Shown: positions 34,501 to 47,289, counted from the first letter of the stretch. The stretch is DNA of 64,000 nucleotides from Amyelois transitella (GCF_032362555.1 NC_083515.1:5739001-5803000); one strand, 5' to 3'. The notes: generated from the letters alone by a model not told the origin. Numbers and translations are program-made.

Positions 34501-37500
34501 ACGTCGTAAACAATGCATAGATTTTTAAAGCTTAACTATTCAAAAGCATCTTTTTTTAATGAAAACAGTCAGTCAGTGTAAAAAACACTTTCAAAAACGA
34601 GATAAATAAATAAACTTACGGTTCATGATCATCATGCTCCTCCAGATCAAGACTAAAATCTTCGAGAGATGAGCACTTCTCATAGTTATCGTAGAAGGCC
34701 CTTTCAGCCGGAAGTTCTTTAGTACATTCATCTAAGAGACCTAGCACAGACATCACTTGGTATTCATCGTCTGAACTCTCCATCACTTTTGTAATAGACA
34801 ATCCCTTTTTCATCAAAAAATCAGACGATCTGTTCTTCTGATACTTCTGTGTAACATTTATCCACGGATATTTATTATTCTGGGATACGACTCCCTTCCT
34901 GTAGTACCGATTGCGTTTTATTATAGGCTTCTTGTATTTGAAATCTTGGCAAAATTTCAAAAAGTTCTTCTGCTCGTAAAGAAGCCTTTGTACTTGTTGC
35001 AATTTCAAAAGTTCAGTCGTCCACTGACTAGTATCGTTGTTGTGGCAATTGTGATACTCCATAGCTACTTCACGCAACTGCAAAGATAAATAACACGGCT
35101 GTAGAAGTTTGAAGTTACTTTATATATCTTATTTTGATAGATTTCAATAAATTAACCCGTTAACTACAAAATACATATTTGAAAAAACACAATTCTTGCT
35201 CCAGAAGCTTACGCTTTACGCACGGAAGAATTTTTAGGACGTTTGAGTAAAGTTCATTTAAATACTTAAAACACGAATATACTTTATATTAACTTGTCAA
35301 AATAAAAAACAGTCTTAAAAATTATAGTTAGAAGTTACCTTACCAATGCATATGACGGTAATTGTTCATACAAAGGGTTGAGTGGTGTAAATAAAATTAA
35401 TATTGGGTTCCCGTCCACATATCTCTGGAAACTGAATGCTTTCTTCCACATCGGTATGACTCTCGCAACGGGCTGTGTGAAGTTCTCCAGCACCCAGTGA
35501 AGAAGCGACGTGTCATTCCAAGACGTGTTATGATTGCCATCAGAAATATAATCCTGCAAAATAGTAATATATTTCTCGAAATATATATCTAGTAACATAC
35601 ACAGGAGCACATGTTATGTTATGTTATGTGGTAAATCGCGTTTAATATAATATATAAGGTTACAGTAAATCATAGTTATACATGACATCGGTCATTTTGT
35701 GACTTATATAAAAAACAAACTTAAAAAAGTTGAATTGAAGCAAAAGTATAGACAGTCTCAATAAAAATATATATCCAAACCATTGTATCATTCCATAGCA
35801 TCAGTCGTGCATTTGGCACTGTCTCTACTCCAAGATCCAGAGCAAGCTCCTCTGATGTCACCACAGCAAAACATATTTCCCCAACAGTGTCAAACTCACG
35901 CGCCTTTAATGCGACAGTGTACCAAACATTATAATGTCTTGAAGTGTCTGCTAGAGGCGTAAAACCAACAGCTACGGCCTGAAATTGACAGATATTATAA
36001 AGTCATAACAGTTAATGCAATGACAAATTCCTGTTCTCTTAATTTGGCAAAAACATCTATAATTGGTGTAACTCAAGTAGGAAATAATTGGAGGGAACAA
36101 ACATCATATTAGAGAATGATGAAGATGTCTGGATAGGTGTAGTCTCTGCCTACATTTCCAGTGAAGAGGCTTGATTTTATGTTAAAAATCTTGTAATTAC
36201 TACACCACCAACTAGGACCGGTGCCAGAAGGGTGATGACATGACATAAATATAATCACGTGTACACCCCCAAAAGACTAATAAGATTTACTGATCCATAT
36301 TTCAGACATGCACGGATTTGGTTAAAATCAGACAAATAACACTAAAATAAGACAAACCTTAACTACCATCACCTTTAATAATTAAGTAATGCATATTTAC
36401 CACTTACATCACAAATTGACAAAAGATTAACAAGCTCCTCAGTAGATGACACCCTGTTCAAAGGTCTTATGATTAACTCCAAGAACTTGACGATACTGTG
36501 TGCATCCCTTGGACCTAGTGTTTGTAATAAATTTACATTAATAAAATTATCAAGCACATGTCACATATACGTATAATGTTAGTATCAGGGTTATGAGTTA
36601 ACTAGCTTTTACCTGCAACTTTACCTATGCTAATTTAATGTCACAATATTAAGGTTTTTCACAAATCCCATTTCCCATACTCTTTAACTATATGCACACA
36701 AAATTTCATGAAGATATCAGTACATATATCATGCAAGAAGATAACTTGCTTCACCTTTATAATATTAGTTGGGATCATAAGATAGAGCTAGCACCAAATT
36801 AAGCTTGAGACATGTAATATGGGATACCAACTCAATGATACTATACTTTTATATAGATAAACATCCAAGGAAAACATAAAACTAACAAGGAAGGTAAATC
36901 AATATTAAAATTATTTCCTTTCTTATCAATTACTAGCCTAGCTCTTAATAGTAAACTGGGAAATATTCTGTGTGTTGATTGATTTACCTGCCTGAGCCTA
37001 AAGAAACAGATATATCTATTTTAATTTCATAAACTTCATACTATTCAATAATTTCAATATTGTTTTTACAATAAAGTTTAAATTAATAAATACACACCTT
37101 TGTAGAGAACTCCTTGTGAATTAACTTTATATGCCATCAAAATTGGCCATGATGGTATTTTGTTGTGCTGTAATCTGCACTCACTGCCTGGATTCCAACA
37201 ATTGATTGCTGCAAAATGTACCTGTGGCATACAAAAATATACCAATGCATTCTTTACCAAAAACTTTATATCTTAGAGAAAAGAAAAAACTCGAGTAATT
37301 TATCAACAGCTTTTTACTAGTCTACAGAATGTTATAGATGTATCACTACATAGTATAAAGCAAAGTCACTTCCCGCTTCCTGCGTCTGTATGTATCCTTA
37401 TAACTTTTCTTTCTTTCTTTTCTATATTATGGCTTGCACCGGACTATCGGTGATTCTGCCAATGTCATGGTTTGAAGAGACACAAAGTTAAAAAATTGGT

Positions 37501-38876
37501 AGATGGATGTATAACTCAAAAGCTACACAAGGGATTTTGATGCAGTTTTTTTAATAGATAAAGTGATTCAGGAGGAAGGTTAATATGTATAATAACATGC
37601 TTAATATATAAGAGAACCACTGATAATTTTAAGATTTCTAATATGAAGTTATAAATATACACATTTTTTTGTTTGTTGTTTGTCATTGCAAAAGCTGGCT
37701 GTCTCTATGAGATAGATCAAAATATTGTACTGAATATTGTATACCTTAAAAAGGTCTACAAAAAAGTCTGCAAAGGTATTTGTTTATCTCTTAGGGATAA
37801 CCCGCAATAATGAATTTCTATCCTTTACTTTTTACGAGAATAATGGCTTATTTACGAAGTGATTTTAAGCAATACAGCATTAATCCTTATCCAATTAAGT
37901 ACCTAAATATATTTTTCATTTAATATGCAATAATATTGCTCTTTACAGCATGTAATTTAAATAAATATTTTTGAAGATATGGCTGACCTAAACCTTTAAT
38001 TGCATACATACATACATACATATGGTCACGTCTATATCCCTTGCAGGGTAGACAGAGCCAACAGTCTTGAAAAAACTGAATGGCCACATTCAGCTATTTG
38101 GCTTAATGATAGAATTGAGATTCAAATAGTGACAGGTTGCTAGCCCATCGCCTAAAAAAAGAATCCCAAGTTTGTAAGCCTATCCCTTAGTCGCCTTTTA
38201 CGACATCCATGGGAAAGAGATGCGAGTGGTCCTATTCTTTTTTGTATTGGTGCCGGGAACCACACGGCATAATTGCAAAAATATCAAAAAAGGCTTCATA
38301 TTTTAAAAATAAAGCTAATTTAATAATGCTTATAAATCTTAATGAATGATAATTGTTATTGTAGTAAATACATACTCTATCATTTAATATTATAGCAGCC
38401 TTTTCAAATTCCCCTCGGACATATTGAGACTCAGCATCCCATGGAGCATAATACATAACAAATGATATATCAGCCTTATTAACCACGGTTAGTGCACTGC
38501 TCAGCTGACCTCTAAACCAGTCTGTCACTACAGAGTCTGGCCCAAAAAATCTCACTGCCTGTGGGTGCTTAGAAATCTTTGTGGGCCTGAAACACGATAA
38601 AATGAAGTAGTTTAATTTATTATCGTAAACATAAGATTCTAAGAGCGATGCGAATCTTTCTTTTAACTCTTACGTGTTATGAAGAGCACCGTATGTTGTC
38701 AAGGCAAGTGCTATACAAAATACCATTTCCTTGATGAGCATGTTAAGGGTTATCTCTTTATTATTTTGTTTGTTGCTTTGGGTACTTTCAGACGAATCCT
38801 GTGCATCGCTAGAAACACTTATTGGTTGTAATGACGTGCCCTGTACAATATCTTCAGTGTCCACCGTTGGAAACAT
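31551..38876 (-). CDS. TXNDC11: Thioredoxin domain-containing protein 11 homologue
   Basis: Twelve exons on the minus strand: 38674-38876, 38376-38586, 37098-37221, 36408-36514, 35781-35978, 35344-35553, 34620-35077, 33950-34256, 33600-33836, 32878-33065, 32416-32551 and 31551-31832. They give 2,661 nt or 886 aa. The N-terminus is cytosolic-looking, followed by one membrane anchor (about residues 46-68, MVFCIALALTTYGAL) and an ER-luminal body with several degenerate thioredoxin folds. The first reads FVMYYAPWDAESQ...FAAINCWNPGSECR, so its CxxC site is lost. The last fold carries VVVCGGPCYAH...LDARAHDLPWPY..ARLPAVFVFP, which matches the C-terminal thioredoxin fold of vertebrate TXNDC11. The C-terminus is helical (KDALYRRLQHLHQVSLDLSL). 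The family is linked to ER redox and DUOX maturation; the exact role in insects is inferred. Confidence 0.88.
32878..33065 (-). other. TXNDC11: Very GC-rich exon of TXNDC11 homologue
   Basis: This exon, encoding the putative redox loop and an Ala/Arg-rich helix (ALLAAARLLRAGALRVAAAR), is far more GC-rich than its surroundings and densely CpG. The dense GC also opens spurious frames on both strands. Confidence 0.7.
33211..33452. mobile_element. MITE with ~34-bp terminal inverted repeats
   Basis: In a TXNDC11 intron. The left end reads CGCTGCCCTGG-TATAACTAAAATGCCGTTATCTG; the right end is its reverse complement with one extra pair and a mismatch (33417-33452). Total length is about 242 bp and no frame is present. 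Target duplication is unclear. Confidence 0.7.
34318..34466 (-). repeat. Family A repeat, inverted
   Basis: Intronic. The plus strand shows CCATGGATGTCTTATAAGGCG, TTTAGATGATGGGCTTGTAAC and CTGTCTACCCCGTAAGGGAT, the complement of the family A core. Confidence 0.75.
36130..36180 (+). repeat. Family D fragment
   Basis: GGTGTAGTCTCTGCCTACAT and AGAGGCTTGATTTTATG, in a TXNDC11 intron. Confidence 0.5.
38003..38269 (+). repeat. Family A SINE-like repeat, full copy
   Basis: Full-length copy inserted in a TXNDC11 intron, antisense to the gene, with the CATACATACATACATATGG head and TGCCGGGAACCACACGGC end. Confidence 0.85.
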
Positions 38877-40631
38877 TACACGTCATTCACAAACATTAGA
38901 GAACAAAAGTTTGATCACAGGTTAAATGGCATTGCCAAACTTTTTGTGTATGAAAGTAAAAGGAACTAGTAGTGATATTAAGTATATATGGAAGATTCAT
39001 AATAATCTTCAATTACTTTTTTTATTAAAAATACAATAATGTATTTGTATGCGTTTGCAATTTGCATTGCATTGCACAAGTTTATTTTATAGATAAGCTG
39101 TCACTGTCAGAATCTCAAACAAATGACGTTCTCGGGTAAGCAAAGATCATGCAACTGACATGAATTTTTCGGGCTGTTCACGAATGTTGTCTCTCTCTTT
39201 CTATCTGGAGGTAGATAAAGAAAAGGGTAAGATCGTGATTACACCCCGTGAAACCTCTTAGAGTATCCATTCATTAAGTTAAACCCATAAAATATTTAAT
39301 AAATGAAACCTTCTGAAGAATTATGCATGTACGTTTCCTGCATACCTAAATAAACAAATCCGGATACAAACATGGCGGACTAGAGATTTTTACTTGTTCA
39401 TTAAGTCGATAATATTTTATCGATGTGTGAGTGAATTAAGATTGTTTATTTCCGACCACAGTTGTAACTATAAAGTCTGTGATATGGTTTTTCACCGGAA
39501 ATCCTAACTATCTTGGCTATAATCTAAGTTCGAACTATATTTTATCTATCACCTATGTCTTTCTGATAAAAAGTATTTGGAAATCAAATATAATAAAATA
39601 CCCTATGATTCAGATTATAGCTAAACCGCTGAACCGTTTGTGATGTAGTTTGGTGTGGATGTAGTAAAATACCCGAGTTTAAGGTTACTTTCTATGTAAA
39701 TAATTGGGGGATTGCCCAAAGGGCTGCAATTAGTGATGTATCGTAACCGGTAGTTATGTAAATTGCCAGGAAATTTGCTGGAATCGCTGCCGGCAACGTT
39801 CCCAAAATAGGATTTTAATGGGAATATTGATCAATTATTCTAATAATTTAAGTTATTATATATTGTATTCACATCTGTTTATGTGCGCCTTGATACTGAA
39901 ATTAGAAATTAATTATCAAGTTTAAAGGGTTAAGAGATAAATGATATCAATAACTAAAAGATAAATAATAGCAATTGTTCGTGTCTTTTGAATCTTCGAG
40001 ATTTCATTTTGACCGAATTATATAAAATGTATGATAAGCGATCGCCAAAAGATTATTGTAAAGTCGATTGCTCTTTCATGGCCCTTGAAGAGGTCTGTAG
40101 CGGGAGCGATGATTCGGGCGCGACTGCCTCTGAAGGGAAGATCTTCCGCCAGGCAAGATGTTATGGTTGGAGAACCGCGGCACACATGGATATGTTTTGT
40201 TTCTGGCCGGATATTTTCTATGCCAAATTATTTATAGCCATTCCTTTCGCCAAGATTCGTTCCTTGGTAAACTAAAACGAGAAAAAATACTTTAACATAA
40301 CTCACCCTAATTTATCGATAATATGCTATGTTTGATTAAGTTTGACACTAGCACCCATGCTTATGTTTTCGATGTGAATGAAATATTGAGAATATTGCAA
40401 GTTTCTAAAGCTCACAACTAAGAAGATTAAAAGTAATAAGTTTTAATACACATTTTTTATAAATACACTTTATGATAGACAATAACGTTTAACGAAATAT
40501 TAACTACTTATCGGTGAAAGGTTAGATTCGGCATATTTTTGCTTTGGAATAGGCCACAATATGCTATAGAACATTTCATCTAATACTTTATTTTCTATTA
40601 ATATTAGCACAGCTTCGTACAAAGTCGAAAA
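38877..40631. other. Spacer upstream of TXNDC11
   Basis: Contains the presumed TXNDC11 promoter side and an ACATGGCGGACTAG phrase near 39370. Two small LINE-tail or family A scraps are near 39190-39240, and a diverged LTR piece is at 40096-40188. No exon is recognised. Confidence 0.4.
40096..40188 (-). mobile_element. Diverged LTR fragment of the 25-kb element family
   Basis: TGTAGCGGGAGCGATGATTC, GAAGGGAAGATCTTCCGCCA and GGAGAACCGCGGC are near-matches to the reverse complement of the LTR end at 25335-25423. It is clearly more diverged than the two intact LTRs and has no partner LTR nearby. Confidence 0.7.
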
Positions 40632-40904
40632 TTACAGAAAATGTATAAACATCAGGAAGACCAATTCCCACATATAAACAAAGCGATTAAGTTCGATGGC
40701 GTCAGCGGCAGCAAAAGAACATAAAAGCCAATAAAGAGGGTGCTGATAAAATAGCGTAAATGTTTTTTCTCCCGTAAAACCGCTGTTGTGAGAAAGATAC
40801 AGATATATTATTGTTATTTCTGAGTCAAGTTGAACAATTACGGCATTTTCATATGATGGTTCTTCATTGTGAAACCCACACAAAATGACGTCTTCTTCTG
40901 TCAT
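40632..40904 (-). CDS. Possible small protein, 90 aa, unknown
   Basis: ATG at 40904, stop at 40632. It starts MTEEDVILCGFHNEEPSYEN, has a hydrophobic middle (YWLLCSFAAADAI) and a hydrophobic C-terminus (YMWELVFLMFIHFL). I do not recognise it. Points in favour are its place head to head with nudE, 266 bp between start codons, and the minus-strand motif CAAAATGGCCGCGATT 25-40 bp upstream of its ATG, of the kind seen near TATA-less starts. Points against are its short length, AT-rich codons and no known family. It could also be the first exon of a longer gene. Confidence 0.33.
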   Translation of the reverse strand: MTEEDVILCGFHNEEPSYENAVIVQLDSEITIIYLYLSHNSGFTGEKTFTLFYQHPLYWLLCSFAAADAIELNRFVYMWELVFLMFIHFL

Positions 40905-41170
40905 TGTCAATTATCATGACATGCTACAATCGCGGCCATTTTGATTATTGGCATTTGACTTGTTTTGAGTGAAAAATTGTGTCACAATCACATTAATTTG
41001 CGTATTTAACGGCTAACGTAATATAATTTGTCGAAGAACAATTCATTAAAATCATTTGTAATACAATAAACTAATGATCTGCTACCTGTAGTAATGGTTT
41101 GTTAAATTAACATTACCTTGAATTTTTTGTTGTGTGTTGAATTGAAAAGTTGTGAGTTTTTGTCAAGAAC
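40905..41170. promoter_or_regulatory. Shared 5' region of nudE and the small minus-strand ORF
   Basis: Upstream of the nudE ATG. CAATCGCGGCCATTTTG at 40929-40945 resembles a YY1/PHO-type GCCATTTT element often found near TATA-less starts. Transcription start sites are inferred. Confidence 0.4.
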
Positions 41171-44100
41171 ATGGAATCTCCAAGACAATCTGAATCGGAT
41201 TCATTGGAATATTGGAAGAAACAAGCTAAACATTATGAACAAAAGTAAGTTATGGGTATGTTCTTAATAAAAACTTTGAATTTATAATAAAGAATCATGT
41301 TTGTTTAGAAGTAAGAAAGGAAGGGGCTTGAGGTCGCTACATTGGATATCTAGTTTTTTTCAGTACCTATGACTAAAATCGACGTCCTTTTTTATTCAGA
41401 GCTAACGACATACAACAAGAGTTAGATGAGTATACTGAAAACTCAGCCCAACTCGAAAAGGAATTGGAAGCTTCTTTAGTGCAAGTGGAGAAACAGAACA
41501 GAGATTTAGACCACCAAAATCAACGACTTAAAAATGAAATCGAATTGTTAAGAGTAAGTAAGGAAAACTAGATCTAATTCAAAACTAACTTTTATCTTAT
41601 TAACTAATTTGACATTATTTTGCAGAATAAATTAGAGAGGAGTCAACATGAGACTAATGCATTAGAAAATGAACTACAGGCTTTAAAAATGGAAAAAAAC
41701 AAACAAGGTGTATATATAAGGGAATTAGAGCAAAAAAATGATGACTTGGAGAGAGGTCAAAGGTAATTTCCTTTTTGTAATTTTATTTCAGCCATGTAGC
41801 CTGGCATCCTAACAAATGTTTATGTAAGCTAAATTAAGTTTTAAAATATGAAATCCAAAAATAACACTCCAGAGCCATCTCAGATTGGTAGGTTTTTGTT
41901 TGTTGTTACTCTACTTTCCATTTTACATGCTTTGCATAGAAACAGTTACACATGTATTATTTAATTATACAAAACTCATTTTAGCATGATATAAAAAAAA
42001 TTACAATAAAGTTAGCAATAGTCTGTGATAAATGAGTGGAAATTTTTCACACATAAAACATAAAGCCACAGAAAAATTCTACATATACTAATTTAAATTA
42101 TAATTTACTTTCTTATTATCATTTTCTATTTTTGCCAAAATTTGGTGTATTCCAGGGTAATTTCAGAGTCAGTGTCATGTATAGAAACACTACTTAATCA
42201 AGCATATGAAAGGAATGCAGTTCTGGAAAGTGAAGTAGATGAAATAGAAAACTTGAGAGTCAAGTTGCAGAGAGCAACAGACGAAGCCAGAGGTATATTT
42301 TCTAATAATCAATTTTTTTATATTAAGGAAAAACAATACTTTGCTGTCACTGCTTTGTGCCAAATCAGTAATGATAAACTTGTGTAAATTAATTAAGCAA
42401 TATTGCTATAATATTCAAGTTTTCACTAATATATTAATCTATACTAATATTACAAAGCTGAAGAGTTTGTTTGTTTGTTTGAACACGCTAATCTCAGGAA
42501 CTACTGATTCGAATTGAAAAATTATTTTTGCATTGAATAGACTATTTATCGAAGAAGGCTTTAGGCTATATAACATCACTGTGCAACTATAAGGAACAAA
42601 GAGATAATGGAATGTGTGAAAAAACGGGTGAAATTATTCATCCTTGAGGGCTTCAATGATGCCCAAAATAACTATTCCATGCGGATGAAGTCGCGGGCAC
42701 AGCTAGTTTGTTATCTTCTTCTTGTTTGTTGTTACCTTTTCCCACTTTCTACGTGGGGTCGGCACAGTATGCTAGTTTTTTCCAATTACTTCTGTCAATA
42801 GTTTGTTATGTACTTATCCAATTCAATTCCATTGTTTCAATTGATGAGTAAAATTTTTTAATAGTGGCTTTCTATGACTCAATCAAAAAGAAATAGTAGG
42901 TTGAAATAAGTAGATTCTAGGGCCTAGAAGACACCTGGGTGGCGTCCCGTAAACCAATCAAGGGGAGATGGCACAGATATCTCCTAGCCCATCTGTATAT
43001 TAATTTCCATCTACTCAGTCTCCAATCTCTCATCAAGGTTATGTTAAAACAATGTTTTTAGATCTGAAACAAGAACTCAAAGTAGTAGATCGACCACACA
43101 AGAAGGAAGATGGCAGCCCTTTCGAGAACGTTCCAATGAATGGACATATTTCAAATACTTCACGAGTTGAAATAGAAACACAAACGCTGTCATCACCACA
43201 AAAACGTAATTGTGATTTTATTTAATTTATCTTTTTTTTAAATATTATATTTAAATAAAAAGTTTTTAATGTACTACATAATTGGTAAAGTTGGTATTGA
43301 TGCTATTGAGGCTAAAAAGTATATTCAGAAAAACCCTGGATCTCTCTATCTGTATCTGCATATAGACAATGTTATAAACAATCAATTATTCTGTATAGAT
43401 CTGAAAACCAAACCAACCAAGCATTTAACAACCAAATATTAAATATATTTCTTATTTTATGCATTATTCTTAATAGTTTTAAAATAATTTTTTTTTGTTA
43501 TAATGAAACAGGTGAAATAAATGGTAATGCGATGACGCCGTCCGCCCGGGTTTCAGCCATAAACATTGTTGGTGATCTCCTTCGGAAAGTTGGGGTGAGT
43601 CATGCGCAAATATTTTCGATGATAATTAAAGTAATTGTAGTCATAATTGTATTATTGTTCACATTAGATGAGTACAATCATTACTTCTTAAATTATTATG
43701 TGTAATTTATTAAATACATTTGGTAATGTAAAATCAATTGAGGTATGTATTATTTATATGTATATTTAAAACTAACTTATGTTCTATATGTTTATTATTT
43801 ATTTTTATATTTATTAATTTATGTATTTATTTGGCTTATTGGGGAGACGCGTATGATAGTTTTTATGTATTAGCAGCTATATTATATCAATAAACCTATT
43901 TTCGTTGAATATTATTATTTTATTCCACATTGTATATATTAACACTAGATATGTTGTAGAATTACAAAACAATTAAGTAACCTAGTGTTTATTATGTAAG
44001 TAGTTATTGCACTGTACTCTGCATGGTTGTTGTGTGTAGTATGCATGATGTTTATTGCTTGCAGCTTGAAAGGTTTCTTTGCCGTGATTGTGGTAAGGTC

Positions 44101-45132
44101 AAATGCTCGTGCGAAGTGCCTGACGCTGCCGCCAGCCCAGTCCTAACACCCGCCGAACCTGAAATAAAGACTGAGAGACTTCATGAATGCCCAGATCAAA
44201 GTGATCATGTAGAATATAGAAAGTTGAACCGCCAACATTCGGGACCTGAAAAAACTGTCAATTTACCAGAAAAACAGTCTCATTTGACAAATAGGTCATC
44301 GGAAAATCCTTTCGCGAGATCTGGAGATAACGGGAAGTTACGAAGATCATTTGCAGTTAGATCCCGTGAAGGAATTGAAAATCTTTTCAGTTTTGCCAAA
44401 GCCAACAAAACAAAGGAAATAAAGACAGATTATTAAATGAATTATAATGATTGAATAAATTATAATACTACTTATTTTAAGATTTTACAGTGTGTAATTA
44501 GATTAATATTATAAATGAACAAATCTTTAGGTAATGTGAATTTTCATTTTACTGTCGGTACTATAAACAAACATGTCCAAAATAATATTTCGCCATTCAA
44601 GTACATTTTGTTTATTTTAGTCTCAGTTATCGCTATTGTTTTATTTTTGTTTTTGTTTTAGTGATAGTTTAGTTTGACATATGCGCTTTAATAGGATATT
44701 TAAAGAAATATTGATATTTATTGTCAGTATGAGGGTCTTGGTCTTATTATTCTATTGTACTTCGTTTTTTCACAAATTATGCATTTAACATTATAATTGA
44801 TTCTAGTATGTACTTGATTATCATCAATTCTTTCAATACTTGTCACAGACCTTTGTAATGTACATAAACTATTTGTTTGCTTTATATGTTTCACCACTAT
44901 TATAACCCTGTGTGTGTAAATAGTACTAGTAGTCTAAAATAGGGTGGCGGCTGTAATAGCACATTTTTCTTTCACGTACTAATATTAACATCATTCATAT
45001 TGTTTACTTTCTTCATTGTAGGCGTTGGAATCAAAGTTAGCATCGTGTCGTGGTACAGTTAGACCTAAAGAGCATTCACCAAATTCGAGCTCCGACGTCA
45101 ATAAGGACTACAGATGTGTACTCAAGAACTAA
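41171..45132 (+). CDS. nudE: Nuclear distribution protein NudE (canonical terminal exon)
   Basis: Exons 41171-41244, 41400-41553, 41626-41762, 42156-42292, 43062-43205, 43512-43594 and 45022-45132 give 840 nt or 279 aa. The N-terminal half is one long coiled coil ([12 protein letters not shown], then [15 protein letters not shown]). It includes the family segments [21 protein letters not shown] and AVLESEVDE, which is the LIS1-binding and dimerising part of the NudE/NDEL1 family. The C-terminal part has [22 protein letters not shown], shared with vertebrate NDE1/NDEL1. NudE links LIS1 and dynein in nuclear migration and mitosis. An alternative end is described separately. A long 3' UTR probably runs to about 46.4 kb. 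Confidence 0.92.
42441..42708 (+). mobile_element. LINE-tail repeat (family F) in a nudE intron
   Basis: ATACTAATATTACAAAGCTG, GTTTGTTTGTTTGAACACGC, AATCTCAGGAACTACTG and ATGAAGTCGCGGGCACAGCT. A close copy lies at 58169-58425. Confidence 0.7.
44065..44436 (+). CDS. nudE: nudE alternative terminal exon, Cys-containing
   Basis: The acceptor TTGCTTGCAG at 44064 lies in the intron before the canonical last exon. It is phase 0, so it joins the exon ending ...DLLRKVG to [18 protein letters not shown] and then a 124-codon open frame, giving a 366-aa isoform. It ends at TAA 44434-44436, and an AATAAA lies 18 nt downstream. The Cys cluster C-x2-C-x4-C-x-C could bind metal. It replaces the [10 protein letters not shown] helix. 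The rest is hydrophilic, Ser/Lys-rich, with [20 protein letters not shown] near the end. I have not seen this end in the vertebrate family. Confidence 0.7.
   Translation, partial: LERFLCRDCGKVKCSCEVPDAAASPVLTPAEPEIKTERLHECPDQSDHVEYRKLNRQHSGPEKTVNLPEKQSHLTNRSSENPFARSGDNGKLRRSFAVRSREGIENLFSFAKANKTKEIKTDY
44454..44459 (+). terminator. nudE: Poly(A) signal for the nudE alternative exon
   Basis: AATAAA 18 nt after the alternative stop codon supports a real, separately polyadenylated 3' end. Confidence 0.55.
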
Positions 45133-47289
45133 ATGTCGCTGAATAAAATCCTATCTCAACACGCAACTGTAGCTTGATTAGCGTAAAGCTAGCTCAAGCA
45201 CACATGCCAAATGCTAAATAAGGTGTTAATATTAACACTCAATCTAATATCTCACAATCTTAGCTGCCGAGGCGGTCATCATTGTTATAGTTCATATCCG
45301 TCGACAAGGCCCACATTACTTGGCCAATGGCAAGACGTGTATTTAATGAAAACTAAAGAGACAGTGAATACTTTGTAAATCCTCATTCGTATAATGTAGC
45401 AGTCAGAAATTCAAGTAACCAATCACGAATTTACCTGTCATATGAAAAAAAATTCTATGCACGTTACTAAATAGCACTATATACGTGATATGAACTCTCG
45501 ATGACTCCAAACCGCTGAGGCAGGCAGGCACCACAAAATGAGTGCGTGCGCAATCAGTAAAAAATACTCGTACATAAGAAAACTATACCTTATTTATCAC
45601 TTGGTATTATAAAAAAGCTTTATGGTTTTAATCCTTGCTGATAGTATCTTGTGTATTGTGATCATGATCACATTATCCTAATTTACTAATGTCTGTGATG
45701 AAATAAGGATAGTTAAGGATTGGTAAATTAGTGTTTGGCCTACCCACCGGAGACCTAGCACCGATTGCACGATTGATTTCATGTAGCAGCTTAATTCACG
45801 TCACGTATTGTGTCTGTTAGACAGACTAAAATGTTCACAAAAAAACTCAGTTCAAAAAAAAATCAGTTGACAAAATTTTAATCATTTTGATTGCATAGTC
45901 CAAAGATGTTCATTATTTTCTTTTACCTGTATTATACAGGTATCCCTTTGTAATTGGTATTTAGTTTTTGCCTTAATTTTATTGCTCATAACATAAAACA
46001 AACGTTTCAGATGCTCAGTTATGACCTGGCATTATATTGGTGTTTAAAAGTATTTTAGAAATATTTTATGTAAATATAGACACTTATGTATGTATGAAAT
46101 TGTTAAAATTACAAAATTTTATGAGATAACAAAATATCATGCAATATTTAGATACATTTATTTTGTAATTTGCAATAATTATATATATTTTATATGGTCT
46201 TTGTCCAACGACAAAATGATTGATGTTCATGTGTACCCTATGAAATATATTGGTCTTGTCTCCAAAGTATTTTGATTAAAGCGACAGCTGAGATGTAGAA
46301 GCTTAGATTCAATAATTTTGAGCAACTTTTTGAATATTATCTCAAAATTGCATGAAATTGTGCTAAATAAATGTCTAATCATAAATATGGTTGCAGTCTA
46401 CTTAATAATCGTCATATTGTTACAATACAAAGCATGGCCCTACTAACACTGGTTTAATATGAAATATGTTTAGCTCGCAGTTCTTATGTGTCATGTCATA
46501 ACTGTCCCCGTTTTCTGATATGTAATTAGAACTCGTCACATAACTCGCTCAATCTAAAACATAATCTCATGTTAATAAGCATGTGTGTAACTCTTGCCTT
46601 GTAAGCTAAGTATACAGAAGTTTAATCATTTTACTTAATATGACACGAGGTTTCCATCTCTACAGAGTTAGGTTTGTTATTTCAATATCTACCTAGTTAT
46701 TTTTTGCTTGCTGCTGTACCAACAGGTATAGGATGAATATTAGACATTTACACTACCTACATACATATTTTGGTTTAGATTTCCCCTCCACATCAGCTAG
46801 TTATGATTCTAGTAATGTGATTTACCACAGGCTTTTTAAAATTAAATATTTAGTTAATTTGTCACAATATTTTCGAAGATTTTTTTTAACTTTCAGTAGT
46901 TCATAAGGTTCTCTATCTTTATATGTGATATGAAATAGTCAAATATTGTTACGAACTTTTTAAGAAAACAAAAGATTTTGTTAATTCCTTTTCAACAAAA
47001 CATTTTGTGCAGTTATGTTTCTTTCATAATTTGGTTTCTATATGGAGAATACGAATATCAAATTATTATTTTATACAGTTTGCTGATAATAGTTTTACTT
47101 TTTATAAATTTACGCATTTATATTACATTCACGTGTGTGGTGACCAAAAATATTTTTGTGCGCGATTAAATAATAAATAACTAATATGTAAGTAAATTAA
47201 CGGTGTTTTATTATTTATCAACTGGCTAAGATTTCTTTTTAGATACCGTACATATTTAAAATATTGTGGATAATAAGTTTATTGTATGT
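45133..47289. other. nudE 3' UTR and convergent spacer
   Basis: AT-rich and without exons. A likely nudE 3' end lies near GCTAAATAAATGTC at about 46360-46375. Short open frames here show no motif. Confidence 0.4.

Noticed and set aside
4110-38269. Regularly recurring family A copies as a CRISPR-like or satellite array
   Set aside because: Copies are irregularly spaced, in both orientations and diverged, as expected for dispersed SINE-like insertions in a eukaryote.
39988-40275. 95-codon frame at 40 kb as a gene
   Set aside because: About a third of it is a diverged LTR fragment in reverse orientation. No protein motif.
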